Shown in pieces: positions 1 to 10,723 of a stretch of DNA of 64,000 nucleotides. The notes beneath the pieces are model-generated. The model was given only the letters and a program-made list of their open reading frames with translations. It did not search any database and was not told the origin of the DNA. The stretch comes from Mytilisepta virgata (lineage: Eukaryota; Mollusca; Bivalvia; Mytilida; Mytilidae). The stretch's first letter is position 1. Each line of letters starts with the position of its first letter. Where the stretch lies: assembly GCA_028015205.1 (NCBI GenBank), contig CM051513.1, positions 48,054,841-48,118,840 on the forward strand, given 5' to 3'. The position numbers were made by a program, and so were the translations under genes.

Positions 1-521
1 TTTATACTTATAATATAACTGATATAGTTGTCGGATAATAGCAGAAAACTGTGAAAATTGGTAAATTCACATTTCAGGGGCAATAACTCGAAGATGTAAT
101 ATCCAATTTGTCTGAAGATTTTTGGGTATATACATATTGTAGATCATGTCATGTTGATTATTATTATAAATTTATATGTATGACCTCACTACGTACTATA
201 GTCTTTGAGATAATGGTCAAAAACTGAAAACTGTAAACAGTTACATTTCGATACAGAAACTATTTTGACAGAAAATAAGTGATGGGAATACATTTCATGG
301 GTAAGCTAATAAGGCAAGTTTGGCTAACAACTTATATATATGTTGCTGCAATGTGGTCAATAAAAACTTGAAAATGCACGTAAAAAAGTTCCCCTAACAA
401 AACATGATTTCCCAACAAGTTAACACCTTATTTGAAGCAAGTGTTGTAACAATACAGATATTTCTTACAATATTCATATTTACACAGACACTTCATATTT
501 CTTTCATATTATATATGCTTA
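1..521. other. AT-rich sequence, nothing recognised
   Basis: I see no long reading frame, RNA gene or repeat unit here. The stretch leads into a 40-bp tandem repeat that abuts the stop codon of a minus-strand exon, so part of it may be 3' untranslated or flanking DNA of that gene. Confidence 0.4.
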
Positions 522-681
522 ACACTGAGACTGAATGTTGTGCAGTAATCTATACAAGTTTACACTGAGACTGAATGTTGTGCAGTAATCTATACAAGTT
601 TACACTGAGACTGAATGTTGTGCAGTAATCTATACAAGTTTACACTGAGACTGAATGTTGTGCAGTAATCTATACAAGTTT
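522..681. repeat. 40-bp tandem repeat, 4 perfect copies
   Basis: Four consecutive identical 40-bp units begin ACACTGAGACTGAATG and end AAGTTT, at 522, 562, 602 and 642. The array ends exactly where the minus-strand exon stop codon (680-682) begins, so on that strand the repeat starts the 3' untranslated region. Confidence 0.9.
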
Positions 682-873
682 AAGATGTGGCTAGATGACC
701 CTTTATTTCAAATTCGAAATGTTCGTTGCCGCATGCAATGATATGCTTTAGCTTTTCCACTTTTTCCTCTTCTACTCCAAACAAATGTAATTTCTTGATC
801 ACTTCAGTCAATGTTTCCATTGCCTTCATACCATCGTCTATGGTGTTGTCTAACTGATGTAGATTTTTTTTTT
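680..873 (-). CDS. Candidate terminal exon of unidentified gene
   Basis: The minus strand reads open for about 64 codons and ends in TAA at 680-682. The peptide is helix-rich and charged (…DDGMKAMETLTEVIKK…, …EEEKVEKLKHIIACGN…, ending GHLATS). Codon usage and composition look like real protein rather than a chance AT-rich frame. A CTCTCAG acceptor at 874-875 would give a phase-1 start; a second CAG acceptor at 854-855 gives a shorter phase-0 version. The phase-1 form matches the phase of the exon at 3157-3243, so this could be an alternative last exon of the same gene. I do not recognise the family. Confidence 0.4.
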
Positions 874-1290
874 CTGAGAGCCGATGCAGGTATTAAGAAT
901 GTTAAATAATGTAGATCTTGAAAATGTATCATAATCTTGGTCTTTACAATAAGCCATGTATGATTTATGAGGCTTGATGAAAAAATGCTTCGTACTACCT
1001 CTTTGGAATTTTCATTTCCACTCCCGACGAAAGTTTTTTTTATCTATATCCAACCACTTGATGGTACGTTGGGCTAGAAATAAAATAAATAAAATGCATT
1101 AGCTGAGGATGACTCAAAGGCATTCTGTATATCATTGGCAAATTTATCATTTAACCTGGTTTTTCGAAATTAGCATGCTTCCTTATTAGCTCTATCAATT
1201 TTTGAAATAGTAAGTCCAGGAATTAATGCAATAAGCTCCTGTTTGGTAAATTTTTGCACAAACAAGGATAGAATTTGAATGTGAGTGTGA
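874..1290. other. No recognisable feature
   Basis: AT-rich sequence without a convincing exon, RNA or repeat boundary. If the flanking minus-strand exons belong to one gene this is intron. Confidence 0.35.
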
Positions 1291-1299
1291 CTGTTATTC

Positions 1300-2070
1300 T
1301 GGTAAGTTTCTTTCCGTTTGGCCAAGCGATTTCAGAGGAGCAGATTTTTTTTTTATATCAGGCAATCAGAAACAAGAAATGCCAATGGCGGCCATATTTG
1401 TAGTCCAATCATGATGAAATGAGGAAACTGTTTAAAGGACCCCCCATATATGCTTCCTTTCAAGTTCTGTTCCATTTGGCCAAGTAGTTTCAGAGCAGAA
1501 GTTTATTGAAAACTCAGCCAATTAGAAACAACAATTGCCTATGGTGGCCATGTTTTTTGCCCTATCAAGATGAAATGAGGATTATTTGTAGAGGACCTCA
1601 TAAACATCATTCCTACAAACTTTAGTTCCAATTGGCCCAATGCTTTTAGAGGAGAAGATCTTTAAAGGAAAAGTTTACGCCGGACAACGACGACGGACAC
1701 CAAGTGATGGCAATAGCTCACATGGCCTTTTCCTATATGGTTTCAATGGAGACTGAGCACCTGTAGCCGTCGGGTGAGCGGATGATTCTTAACCAAAAGT
1801 GGATCGTTTAAGGAGGCCATTTAGAAGGGTATTGTTGTCATCAATCTTGCAAATTTTCAAAACATATCATAATGTAGTTTCAGAGAAGATTTTTGAAAAT
1901 TGTCCAATAAAAATTAAATATGGCATCTGTCAACCATATATATCATCCAACTGGAACCAATGGTGGATTGTTTGTAGAGGCCCTTCCATACATCAATCCG
2001 CCTAGTAGTTTTAGAGGAGAAGATCCAAATGTAAAAAGTTTACGGACGACGACGGATGACATAAGCTCAC
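1300..2070. repeat. Degenerate dispersed bivalve-type repeat, about 3 units
   Basis: Related blocks recur near 1310, 1480 and 1830. Each has a TTTCAGAGGAG(A/C)AGAT motif, a GGCGGCCAT-like block, and an end with ACGACGACGGA followed by AGCTCACATGG. Reverse-oriented relatives lie near 50790-51170 (CTCGTCTGAAACCACTGCCAATTGG, shown here only in part). No intact ORF spans them, so I treat them as intergenic repeat sequence. Confidence 0.6.
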
Positions 2071-2074
2071 ATGG

Positions 2075-2760
2075 CGTATTTGAGGTCAAGGTTAGGTGTC
2101 AGACTGATACTTGCCAAGAAGCATCTACAGACCATATACAGAGGATATAGGTATTACAGCTACAGAGAAATGGACTTAATCACAAAAATGTGACCCATCT
2201 GTGAAATCCAGATCAAGTCTATGTATTGCAGTTCCTGAGAAATGGACATTATCCAAAAAACATGAACCAAGTCACTCAAGCATGAAACAGAGGTCAAAGG
2301 AAAGGTGTCAGATTTGAAAGTGGTACATGTAAAATATCAACCAAATGCAGTGGGCCTAGTTAGTACAGTTGCTCAGAAATAGACTTAATATTTATTTTCA
2401 TTGTAACTAAATATTAAGTCACTCAGGCATGAAATTCAGGTCAAGTTCAGCTGAAACGTGTTAGACTGGCATGTATCCAACAAGAACTATCAATAGACCA
2501 CATAAGGTTTGTCTAGGTATTACAGTTTCTGAGAAATAGACTTAAGATGGAAGTCACTCAACCATGAAATTGAGGTCAAGAGCCAGGGACAGATGTCAGA
2601 TGGGCATGTAGTCAGAACTATCAATAGACCAAATATGGTGGGTCTAGGTATTACTTTTGCTGAGAAAGGGACATGAAATTGTAACTCAAGCATGAAATCA
2701 AGGTTAATGTCCAGAGAAAGAGTCAGACTGGCATGTACCCACTAACTGTGTGAGTAACAA
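2075..2760. repeat. Diverged tandem array, period about 140 bp
   Basis: Motifs recur in the order GTCTAGGTATTACAG, TTCTGAGAAATAGACTTA, AGTCACTCA, CATGAAATTGAGGTCAAG and GTCAGACTGGCATGTA at roughly 135-145-bp spacing, for about five diverged units. The same family occurs in opposite orientation at 51170-51875. Confidence 0.7.
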
Positions 2761-2904
2761 CTATATATATAACTAAATTTGAGTTACATGTATGGTACGA
2801 AGTGTTGAATCACGGACAGATGGAGGGACATCATTGGTATACCATCATGTCCCATCTACGACGGGCATATAAAACAATAGATTGCCTAAGTTTTACCAAA
2901 TACT

Positions 2905-3041
2905 TTAATGGCATTTATTCCTGTTTAGATGTCCCTGACAAAATTGGTCACAATAAGTTTTGATGTCTTCATCGTCCAATGTTTCTATTAAATTATCTAT
3001 TACCAAGACAGGATGAATTAAAGATTGTTTTTCAGGGGCAA
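2905..3041 (-). CDS. Candidate terminal exon of unidentified gene
   Basis: A minus-strand exon opens after an AAGTCAG acceptor (3042-3043) and ends in TAA at 2905-2907. With one base carried from the upstream exon it gives 46 codons, so the phase fits the donor at 3157 exactly. The peptide includes VAPEKQSLIHPVLVIDNLIE and CDQFCQGHLNRNKCH at the C-terminus. No canonical AATAAA follows closely. I do not recognise the family. The matching phase and the quality of the upstream splice sites are the main support. Confidence 0.45.
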
Positions 3042-3156
3042 CTGACTTATATGATAATTTCAGAAATAAATCAGTGATTACATATGCTTTGTATCATTGT
3101 CATATTATACAGATACTGAAACAGTTTAATAGTTAAATAGTTAAAACAAATCTTAC

Positions 3157-3243
3157 CAATATCTTCCTGTATATTTATTTTGACATGGCTCTTGTCACTT
3201 TCTACTAAATTCTTTATCTTCAGTGAGCATTGCTTGCATAGCC
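3157..3243 (-). CDS. Candidate internal exon, 87 nt, phase 1-1
   Basis: Minus-strand exon bounded by a good acceptor (CTTTTTTATTTGTAG, ending at 3244) and a good donor (ATTG|GTAAG at 3157/3156). It encodes LCKQCSLKIKNLVESDK and continues to QEDIG, with C-x-x-C at the start. Phase 1 in and phase 1 out; it joins in frame to the exon at 2905-3041 and also to the phase-1 form of the exon at 680-873. Upstream exons were not found with confidence. The family is unrecognised. Confidence 0.5.
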
Positions 3244-3765
3244 CTACAAATAAAAAAGGTGTATAACTATAAAAGGAATTCTTCACCTTTGGTTTATGAA
3301 ATAAAATCTATAAGACATAAGTCAAAGCAAAGTCAATGAAGCAGTAAATGTAGGTTAGGGTAGCATTATAGTAGCTGTCAGAACTGCATTTTTTTCTTCT
3401 AAAAAGGGGCTGTACATGTATATGTAATCTACAGATATGTGGGGTTCCAAAATGGAATATCCTCAACAAACTTAAGTTGTATATATTTGTATTGAACTTT
3501 TCCACTGGATAATTTTTTTCAAGTAGACAAAGTGCTGAACAAGCAGCCCGGCTCTGGTGTCTTTGATTATGAATTTAAATCTCACATACTGAAGATTTAT
3601 TAAAAGCTAAGGGAAAAAATTTACAAATGTAAAGTAGTTAATTCAAATGAATCCTTTGTTTGATTTTCCAAATATACTATTCTTTTTTTTATTGTACATG
3701 CAGAAGCAATATTTTAAGTTATATACATGTATCACTACAATTTTTACAAGGTCCTTGATTCACAT
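3244..3765. other. Intron or spacer, nothing recognised
   Basis: No convincing exon or repeat. Short AT-rich frames on both strands look like chance. Confidence 0.35.
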
Positions 3766-3847
3766 CACAGGCGCTTGTCTCCGAAAAAAAATTTTCTCTT
3801 GGCATACATGTATATAGTATTTTTTTTTTCTGAGACAAGAGCCTGTG
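3766..3847. mobile_element. 82-bp palindromic MITE with 8-bp TSD
   Basis: The ends CACAGGCGCTTGTCTC and GAGACAAGAGCCTGTG are near-perfect inverted repeats about 25 bp long with a short AT-rich centre. The element is flanked by the perfect direct repeat ATTCACAT (3758-3765 and 3848-3855). An 8-bp duplication is the hAT signature. A relative with the same centre (TTTTCTCTTGGCATA) lies near 28867-28972. Confidence 0.85.
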
Positions 3848-3855
3848 ATTCACAT

Positions 3856-4533
3856 GTATCTTTTGTGTAAAGTTGTCCATTTTGTGTCATTGTGTGTTTT
3901 TTTCCCAGGGTTGTTCTTTGTCCCTTGATTTCCCCTTTTCTTGACTTACACAATTTTTGCACCTGTCTTACGAAAACATGTACATATACATGTATCTATT
4001 AAGTCAGAAATGTTTTGGTCATTGGTGCAACCTTCCTTGTCTCAGAATTTTTTTTTTTTTTGGTTCCCAATTAGATATTTTAGTTATTAGATATAGGGGG
4101 ATTTTGAAAAGGAATATCCTGGCAATAAATAAGGGGACGTTTGTTTTGAGGAGAAGGGAATAAATATTCTGTCCTGCTGAAAATAAACATTCTGGTCTAG
4201 AAGTTTCATTTAACTTCTTGCACAGGAAAAAATATTCTGTCCTTAGCTGACATGAATATAAATATTTTAACCATTCCTAATCTCCCCCCCCCCCCTTTTT
4301 CGAAACAAACGGTCGTCCCCTTAGCCTGCCCAAGACAGGGTATTTGTTTGTGCTTTGCCATGGGATAAGATGTCTTAGAAACAGGTGTAAATGAAAATCC
4401 TTCACCCCACCCCCTAAATCTAGAGTATCAAATGTTTGTCCCCTAATTTCCGACACATGAACTTTGCTTGTAAGATTTGTACCTGATCCTACTGGAATAA
4501 CTTGTCTTGTATACAACCAGTTCTGCTAACACA
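3856..4533. other. No gene recognised; contains a C13 run
   Basis: AT-rich spacer with a run of 13 C at about 4284-4296. A minus-strand frame over 4277-4516 has repetitive, glycine-rich content and no splice support; I leave it out. Confidence 0.35.
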
Positions 4534-4702
4534 TCAAGGGTGAAGATCCTCGATCAGCCTGGCCTTGGCTTTGCTGGAAGAGGGGTGGCCTGGATATTGA
4601 CACTTTGCACGACAATTATGCGAATAAATTCCACAGAAGTCCCTGTGCTTTGTGCATATTCTAAGACTTGTTGATGAAACATAAATGGAAATTATTTCAC
4701 TC
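4534..4702 (-). CDS. Candidate Cys/His-rich terminal exon
   Basis: After an acceptor ending TTATATAG (4703-4704) the minus strand is open for about 56 codons to a TGA at 4534-4536. The peptide has a cluster RICTKHRDFCGIYSHNC followed by C, H and a basic SSSKAKARL stretch. The C-x2-H, C, H, C, C, H spacing suggests a zinc-binding module of loosely B-box type, but the match is only by pattern. No 5' splice donor is seen, so it would be a last exon, or it may be a pseudo-exon. Function unassigned. Confidence 0.33.
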
Positions 4703-5088
4703 CTATATAACATAAGGAGTCCTTCTGGAAAGTCACCATCATAGGAGTTTTCTGTACTATTCAGAGATTCGATGAGTGATTAGTATCTTTAGTGCATTCA
4801 GATATAATAAAATGGCTTGTTATATAGAGTTGTGTAATGCTTGGATAGTCCACATGCTCCTCTAAAATAGGAAAAGTTGCAAACTTCACTGCAAACAACG
4901 TCTGTCAAACCATCACCAGTGATCACTGGAAGCTGCCTTGAAACTTGAAACTTTTATTTCACTAAAGGCCTCACATGAGGCATAATAGTACAATAAATTT
5001 AACAACAAATATAATTAATGCATGAACAAACATATATACATATGAAGTTGATGTAATTGCAGCTGGAAGTTGAACATTACAAATATGA

Positions 5089-7258
5089 TTATTTGAATAA
5101 AGACATAACAATTTTGCAAAATTTTGCCAGGCCAATAAGTGTATATTTATCGTGACTATTCATTAACTCATACAGGCTAATAATGTTACTGTTGCTATAG
5201 ATATGAAGAGGTATAAATTTCTGTCTTTCAGCAGTAAAAAAAGTTACAATTAAATATGTAATGAAACTCATCACCTAGTTGTTCCTTATCACATAGATCA
5301 CAAATTCTTTCAGATCTATCAATAGAAAAAAATCTACCAGCCTCAATTGGCAAATTGTGACTTCCACATCTAAATCTAATAATATTATACATCAAATCAG
5401 TTGGGAGAACAGAGAGATATTTCTCAAAACCAAAGTCAGTCTTATAAATTCTATAATTGTTACACTTAGGTGAGTTAAAAATTTGTGCTTTCCAATTTTC
5501 AACAAATTTTTCACGAAGAAACTGTTTAACTTGTCTTGACAGAATAACATTTCTTTCTACAGTTTGGTTATTCCAACAATGAATATAACCACATTCAAGT
5601 AAAATGTCTTTGATACATAATAACCATTTAGAGTGATACACATCACCTTCGTCAAGTCTAACTAACATATCATATAAAGTGCGAGATATTTTCTCTTTTT
5701 TACCATTTAAAATACGTTGCCAAAAACCAATCATTCTGGATTTAATACAAATAGACATAGGTACTCTACCAAGCTCTCCATACACAATACAAGTTTGAGT
5801 ACATTTTTTAATCTTCAAAATATATTTGCAAAATTCTGTATGTAAAGATTCAATAATATCATTGTTTTCGTAACCCCACACTTCGGCACCATATAACAAT
5901 ATAGGTGCAACCATTGCATCAAATAATTGTAACAAAATATCAATTGGTAAACAAAGTTTTCTCGCTTTACACAATACATAAAACATGGCCTTCCTAGCCT
6001 GTTGGACTAGTCGAGCTTTATTTTTTGAAAATGTACCTTTTCTTGAAAAAACTGTACCCAGATATTGAAAATCTTCTATAACATCTATTTGTTCATTATT
6101 ATATAAAAACTGAGTATTCTCACACTGCCTATTTTTTGAAAATATAACAACATTGGTCTTAGCTACATTGACTTTGAGTTTCCAGGTTTCACAATACAAA
6201 AACATAGCATTTAGTGCAGATTGCAATTCAGCGGCAGATTCTGCAAAAATAACAGTATCATCTGCATATAGTAATAAATACAATTTAAAGTAAACTTCAA
6301 TATTATCATTATCAAACAGCAAGTGAGAAATATTACATACATCATTAAGACCATCATAGGCATGAGATAAGAACTCTGTCAGATCATTAAGAAAAATTGA
6401 GAATAACAAAGGAGACAGGTTTTCTCCTTGTCTGACTCCTACATTTGAGGCAAAATATTCAGAGAAATTATTACCTTCTCTTACACATGATTTTGCATTT
6501 TCATACAGATTCTGTACAACAATAAGCATTTTACCATCAATACCATTTCGTAACAATTTTTGCCATAGTAAAACTCTACTAACCGAGTCAAATGCTTTTT
6601 GAAAATCTACAAAGGCACAGTATAACTTTTTCCTTCTAAATAAGTATAGATCAATTAGACATTTCAAATTAAAAATGTGGTCAACAGTACCGTAACCCTT
6701 TCTTAAACCAGCTTGCTCTTCACATAACAAGCCTAAACTTTCAAGATACTTAAATAATCTATTATTGAGTATACAGGTAAATAATTTTCCAAAACAGCTT
6801 AATATAGTTATACCTCTATAATTGCCAGGATCTGCAGGGTCACCCTTGTTTTTAAATAGAGGGCATATATAACCCTGACACCATGTTTCTGGTACTATAC
6901 CGCTTTCAAAAACAATATTAAAAATTTTCATATAAACAGGTAAAAGTTTATTTACTGCATGCTTCAAAAACTCATTGAGTATCATATCTTTACTACAAGC
7001 TTTATCATTTTTCAGTGACTTAATTGCATCAAAAACCTCTTTTTCGCTGATAGGCTCATTAATAACAGTATTATATTCAGTAATATTATCAGGTAAAACA
7101 ATATCTACATCATTTTCATCTTTATTCAAGTTCTTGAAATGATCAAAAAATAAATTAATAGCTACTTTTTGCTGTGCTTTACCTTTGTCACAACCTCTAT
7201 TTAACATAGACCAATACGTTTTAGGGTCAGAGGTACGCAGACCTCGAAGTTTAGTCAC
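5089..7258 (-). pseudogene. LINE reverse transcriptase, frameshifted
   Basis: Encodes the RT of the LINE and copies element RNA at the target site. The main 676-codon frame (7258-5228) has, counted from 7258, the finger motif NYRGITILS near 147, AFVDFQKAFD near 215-224, GVRQGENLSP near 274-283 and the catalytic LLYADDT with YADD at 331-334, then thumb sequence and a C-terminal CDLC…DEFHYIFNC knuckle typical of mollusc LINEs. The frame breaks at an A7 run (about 5234) and continues in another frame to 5089 (…LAKFCKIVMSLFK), which is the expected LINE C-terminus. There is no ATG at the start of the open frame because translation should come from upstream. Confidence 0.85.
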
Positions 7259-7285
7259 AAATGCCTTTCTATACTCACAAAATTG

Positions 7286-7762
7286 TTATTGTAGTACTTT
7301 CTTGTATTCTTTACTTTTACATACCATATTCTGATGATTAACAACAGAGCGTACTCTATAATGATATTTTTTTGACCTGCGATACTCTTTACGTTTAACA
7401 TAGCATTCACTATTAAAATATTTCTTACAATGACTATATCTTTTGTTACATTTTTTCTGAGCATTACTATTAAATTTAACAAACATATCTGCATGTTCAG
7501 CAGCATCCTTAATAATACTAGTACAGTTTTCAACAATATCATTAATAGTTACAATATCTGTATTTTGAGTGTCAATTGACCTCAGTACATCTAAAAGTTC
7601 ATCAATACGGTTAGCATCAAGGTGGTCTGTTAATTCTGCAGCTCGGTCTCGGCACCATCTTGGTTTTACATGAGATTCACCTTCACAGGTGATTACAATA
7701 TTTGAGTCATTAATGTCTGTATCACTAATAGTACAATTAGGTCTTATGCCATATTGGATTTG
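7286..7762 (-). pseudogene. LINE ORF2 segment upstream of RT
   Basis: A continuous frame from the 5' truncation point gives the region between endonuclease and RT (QYGIRPNCTISDTDIND…, then DAAEHADMFVKFNSNAQKK, then a basic Cys/His-containing stretch). It runs to a TAA at about 7286 and would continue into the RT frame after a 1-2 nt shift in CTACAATAACAA. The RT-side frame resumes with QFCEYRKAF. There is no start codon because the 5' end of the element is missing. Confidence 0.7.
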
Positions 7763-8754
7763 GAGATTTTGTCCAAGGGAGATAACTCAAAGGAAAAGCA
7801 CAAAAAGTGGTCCTACTAGTTTTAGACAGTTTTATTAAATCAATACAAATGCGTCTTATTTGCATTTTTCATCAAATTGATTTCAATCTTTCAAATGATT
7901 TTATGAGCCATTTTATTTCCAATTGTGTTCGTAATTTAATTCAAATCAAAACCAAAAAGTGTAAATTTAGGACTAAAATCACCATTCTTCCAAGGCATAA
8001 ATTAACATCTTATCATCATTTGCCAAGCTTAATTTTTTGATATGATATAAAACATACTCAATGGTTATAACTGATATAAGTAACATTCATATCGGGGACA
8101 GGTCTTGCAAGTTTGAAGCAGATGAAAGCCTTGTAAATTCAGGTATGGAAAAACCCACTTTCGTGTCTGGGCTCCTGGCAATGTGCAAAATCGTTTAAAC
8201 CTTCATTTTTATGGATCATAACAAAGAAAAATAAATGAGTTTCAGCTGACATAACTTTTATAACTCTAGTACACCATTTAATATGTTTCTGTGTCATTCG
8301 TAAAAGGCATAAAAAGGTTGCATTTTTGCATGGTTTCATTATGAATTTACAGCATTATGCAAATGAGGCTGTTACTAAAAATAGATACGATTTTGGGACA
8401 AATTAAGTGGTAAAATTCTTTTATTTTAAGACAAGGACTAAGATGGTGTATCAGAATCTTTCAAGTTGTGACTGTTGATTTGGACGATTTTCTGAATATT
8501 GCATGGTTTTCTGGCGGATTGGCTCTTAAAATGTTTAAAAAGAGCCACATTTGGAGAGTTAGTCGGGATACAATCCCAATTTTAATGTAGGCTTCAGTGG
8601 GAAAGTTCGTAAATTCGAAATACAAGAAAAAGTCGTGATAATGGAACACAACAAACAAACGCTATAAGGATGCGTGTATAACTAAAATAAAAACCATATA
8701 ATAAACTAAACAAAAATTGGATAAGATAGCAGAGAAACTAAAGTATTAGAACTA
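7763..8754. other. Unassigned AT-rich DNA
   Basis: Short frames on both strands; none has a recognisable motif or splice sites. The sequence at 7763 marks the unrelated flank of the LINE insertion. Confidence 0.35.
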
Positions 8755-8880
8755 TGGAGTGACATCAGGTGCTTGGGAAGGGCGAGCATTTCCTGTTTCG
8801 TTATCGACATCAGTCACATTGCCAGTCACTCCTGTGAAGTGTCAGTTCCGGTGAGGTTGTTATGGTAAATATTTATTAAA
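8755..8880 (-). mobile_element. Short decayed fragment of an RT-encoding element
   Basis: The block GTGACATCAGGTGCTTGGG and what follows matches, with divergence, the fragment at 13795-13990 and, in reverse orientation, the 3' part of the better-preserved fragment at 55735-56250. Only the region downstream of the RT is present. Confidence 0.45.
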
Positions 8881-8904
8881 AGTACTCATGAAATAAGACC
8901 ATAT

Positions 8905-10455
8905 ATATGATGAGATTCAAGTTGATGTATATAAAAATTCTAATGCTTTGGATGTATTAACTCGTTTGTTCAATATATGTTTTAACTGTGGGAAAATACC
9001 AACAGTTTGGAGCAATCTTGTTCTAACACTTATCCCGAAGTCGTCCACGTCAGATCATCTTGACCGTATGTCATACAGGGAAATAACATTAGCTCCGTCA
9101 TCCTATAAAATTTATTGTGGTGTTCTTAATGCTAGACTGACATATAAGTTGGATGAACGATGAAAAGAATGGGTTCAGAAAGGGTCGCAGTACTATGGAT
9201 CATCTATCCATATTAACCTCAGTTATAGAAACAATGAAATAAACATTCATGGATTTCTATAAGGCATATGATTGGTTCGATAGAAATTTACTATTCACCA
9301 AACTTGTGTCATTGGGTATTAGTACGAAAATGTTAAATGCCTTGCTATCTTTGTATAATGACAAATGAATGATATACAATTGTGTGTTAAGATTAATAGC
9401 CAACTGTCAGAATGGTTTGAAGTGAAGTCAGGACTTAAAAGCGTTGCATTTTGTCACTTATTATTTAATATTTTCATCAACGATTTATTAGATGAGGTAA
9501 AGAGATTAAATGTTGATATTAAGATTGATGATTGAATATACAGATGATGTGGTAATTTTTTTGAGTGATAATGAAACAGCTTTACAAAATTATTAGATGT
9601 TCTAAATCAATGGTGTAATTTGAATGACTTAAGATAAATGAAAGATATTGCATTTTAGACCACAATCAATACAGAAAACAGTTTTTCAATTTATGTTTGG
9701 CAATAATATTATTGATATTGTAGACAGTTATGCATATTTGTGTTAGTTTTGATTGAATTTTTGAATTTTTAACGATATTTCATAAGCACTGGCAAAGTCT
9801 GCTAATAGAGTTCTAGGTTTATTAATAGCAAAGTGTAAAGCTAATGGCGGTTTTCAATATTCTGTTTTTACAAAACTTTTTGACGACGATCGAATATGGT
9901 GCCTCAATATGGAGCTGAAGAATTATACACGTATAAGTGCTCTTAAAATAGCTGTATGCATTTATTCATGGGTATTGGAAAATATACACCACATGTGTCT
10001 CTATATGGTGATATGGGTTGGAAGCCTTGTATAATTAAACAATGCTCATGTGTCTTTAGAATATGGTTAAGTTTTTTTTTTAATGACAACTGATAGATTA
10101 AATAAAAACGTATTTTTGTGGGCAAATAGATGGGGTAATAATAAATTCACAGTAAATTAAGAGAGCTCAATTTTGAATGTTTTTGTAATACAGAATTCTT
10201 TGTTAATAAAAATGTCATAATATACAATCTGACATTTATTAATAAAAGTGGATGACTGATTTAAATTCTAATGAGAATAGTAATTTGCGTACTTATAGTT
10301 TATTTCAATATGAATACTGTGTAGAAAGTTTTTTACACACTATTACTCCAGGAAGGTATGGGATGCTTTTGTTAAATTTCGATCTGACGTAGCGCCTATG
10401 TGGATAGAAACTGGCAGATATGAAGGCATTTCTAGCGAAAATAGATTTTGAATTG
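8905..10455 (+). pseudogene. Heavily decayed LINE
   Basis: Plus-strand frames, broken by many stops and shifts, give successive RT landmarks: LIPKSSTSDHLDRMSYREITL (the finger), NGFRKGRSTMDHL, FMDFYKAYDWFDR, SGLKSVAFCHLLFNIFINDL, and YTDDVVIFLSDNETAL at about 9535 in the position of the YADD box. Toward the 3' end KFRSDVAPMWIETGRYEG is the usual LINE C-terminal region. It belongs to a different lineage from the minus-strand LINE next to it. It has no coding capacity. It ends abruptly at about 10455, where DIRS-like sequence begins. Confidence 0.75.
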
Positions 10456-10465
10456 TATTTATAAC

Positions 10466-10669
10466 CATTCGTGCTTATACTTCCGTTCAGTATTCAACTT
10501 TTGGCAATGCAGTAAATATAGTAAAAAAGCTAGGTTTTAAGGCAGAAATGTCAAAAATGGATATATATTCCGCTTATAGAAATTTACCTAAGTACCCGGT
10601 GAATTCGATTTATTGGGCTTTAAATCTTGAAGAGGACAAACTGAAAGTTGTTTATATCTTTCAAAAATG
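10466..10669 (+). pseudogene. DIRS-type reverse transcriptase fragment
   Basis: One open stretch encodes TSVQYSTFGNAVNIVKKLG and then AEMSKMDIYSAYRNLPKYP. This combination (V-x-Y-x-T-F-D/G-x-A, then K-x-D-I-x-S-A-[FY]-R-x-L-P) is characteristic of DIRS-family RTs, where the D of MDIYSAY is a catalytic aspartate. The rest of the palm, including the YxDD box, is absent; the frame stops at about 10670. Only 60 bp separates it from the recombinase fragment, so the middle of the element has been deleted. Confidence 0.65.
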
Positions 10670-10723
10670 ATCGTTAATTGATCGGTCCTAGAAAAGGGTA
10701 ATGTGATATAAAGCAACTCTAAA

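Larger units (their letters stand above)
4937..7762 (-). mobile_element. 5'-truncated non-LTR retrotransposon (LINE)
   Basis: The insertion starts abruptly inside a coding frame at about 7762, so the endonuclease is missing. It runs through the reverse transcriptase to a 3' UTR ending in AATAAAAGTTTCAAGTTTCAAG-like sequence near 4940. The two short direct GTTTCAA units at the tail are typical of LINE 3' ends. Three reading-frame blocks are joined by two small frameshifts, near 7275-7290 and at an A7 run near 5234-5240. It is otherwise well preserved, so it is young or the frameshifts are sequence errors. Clade not assigned. Confidence 0.85.

Noticed and set aside
4277..4516. 79-codon minus frame
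   Set aside because: It runs into a C-homopolymer, has a glycine-rich artefact end and lacks splice sites or homology.
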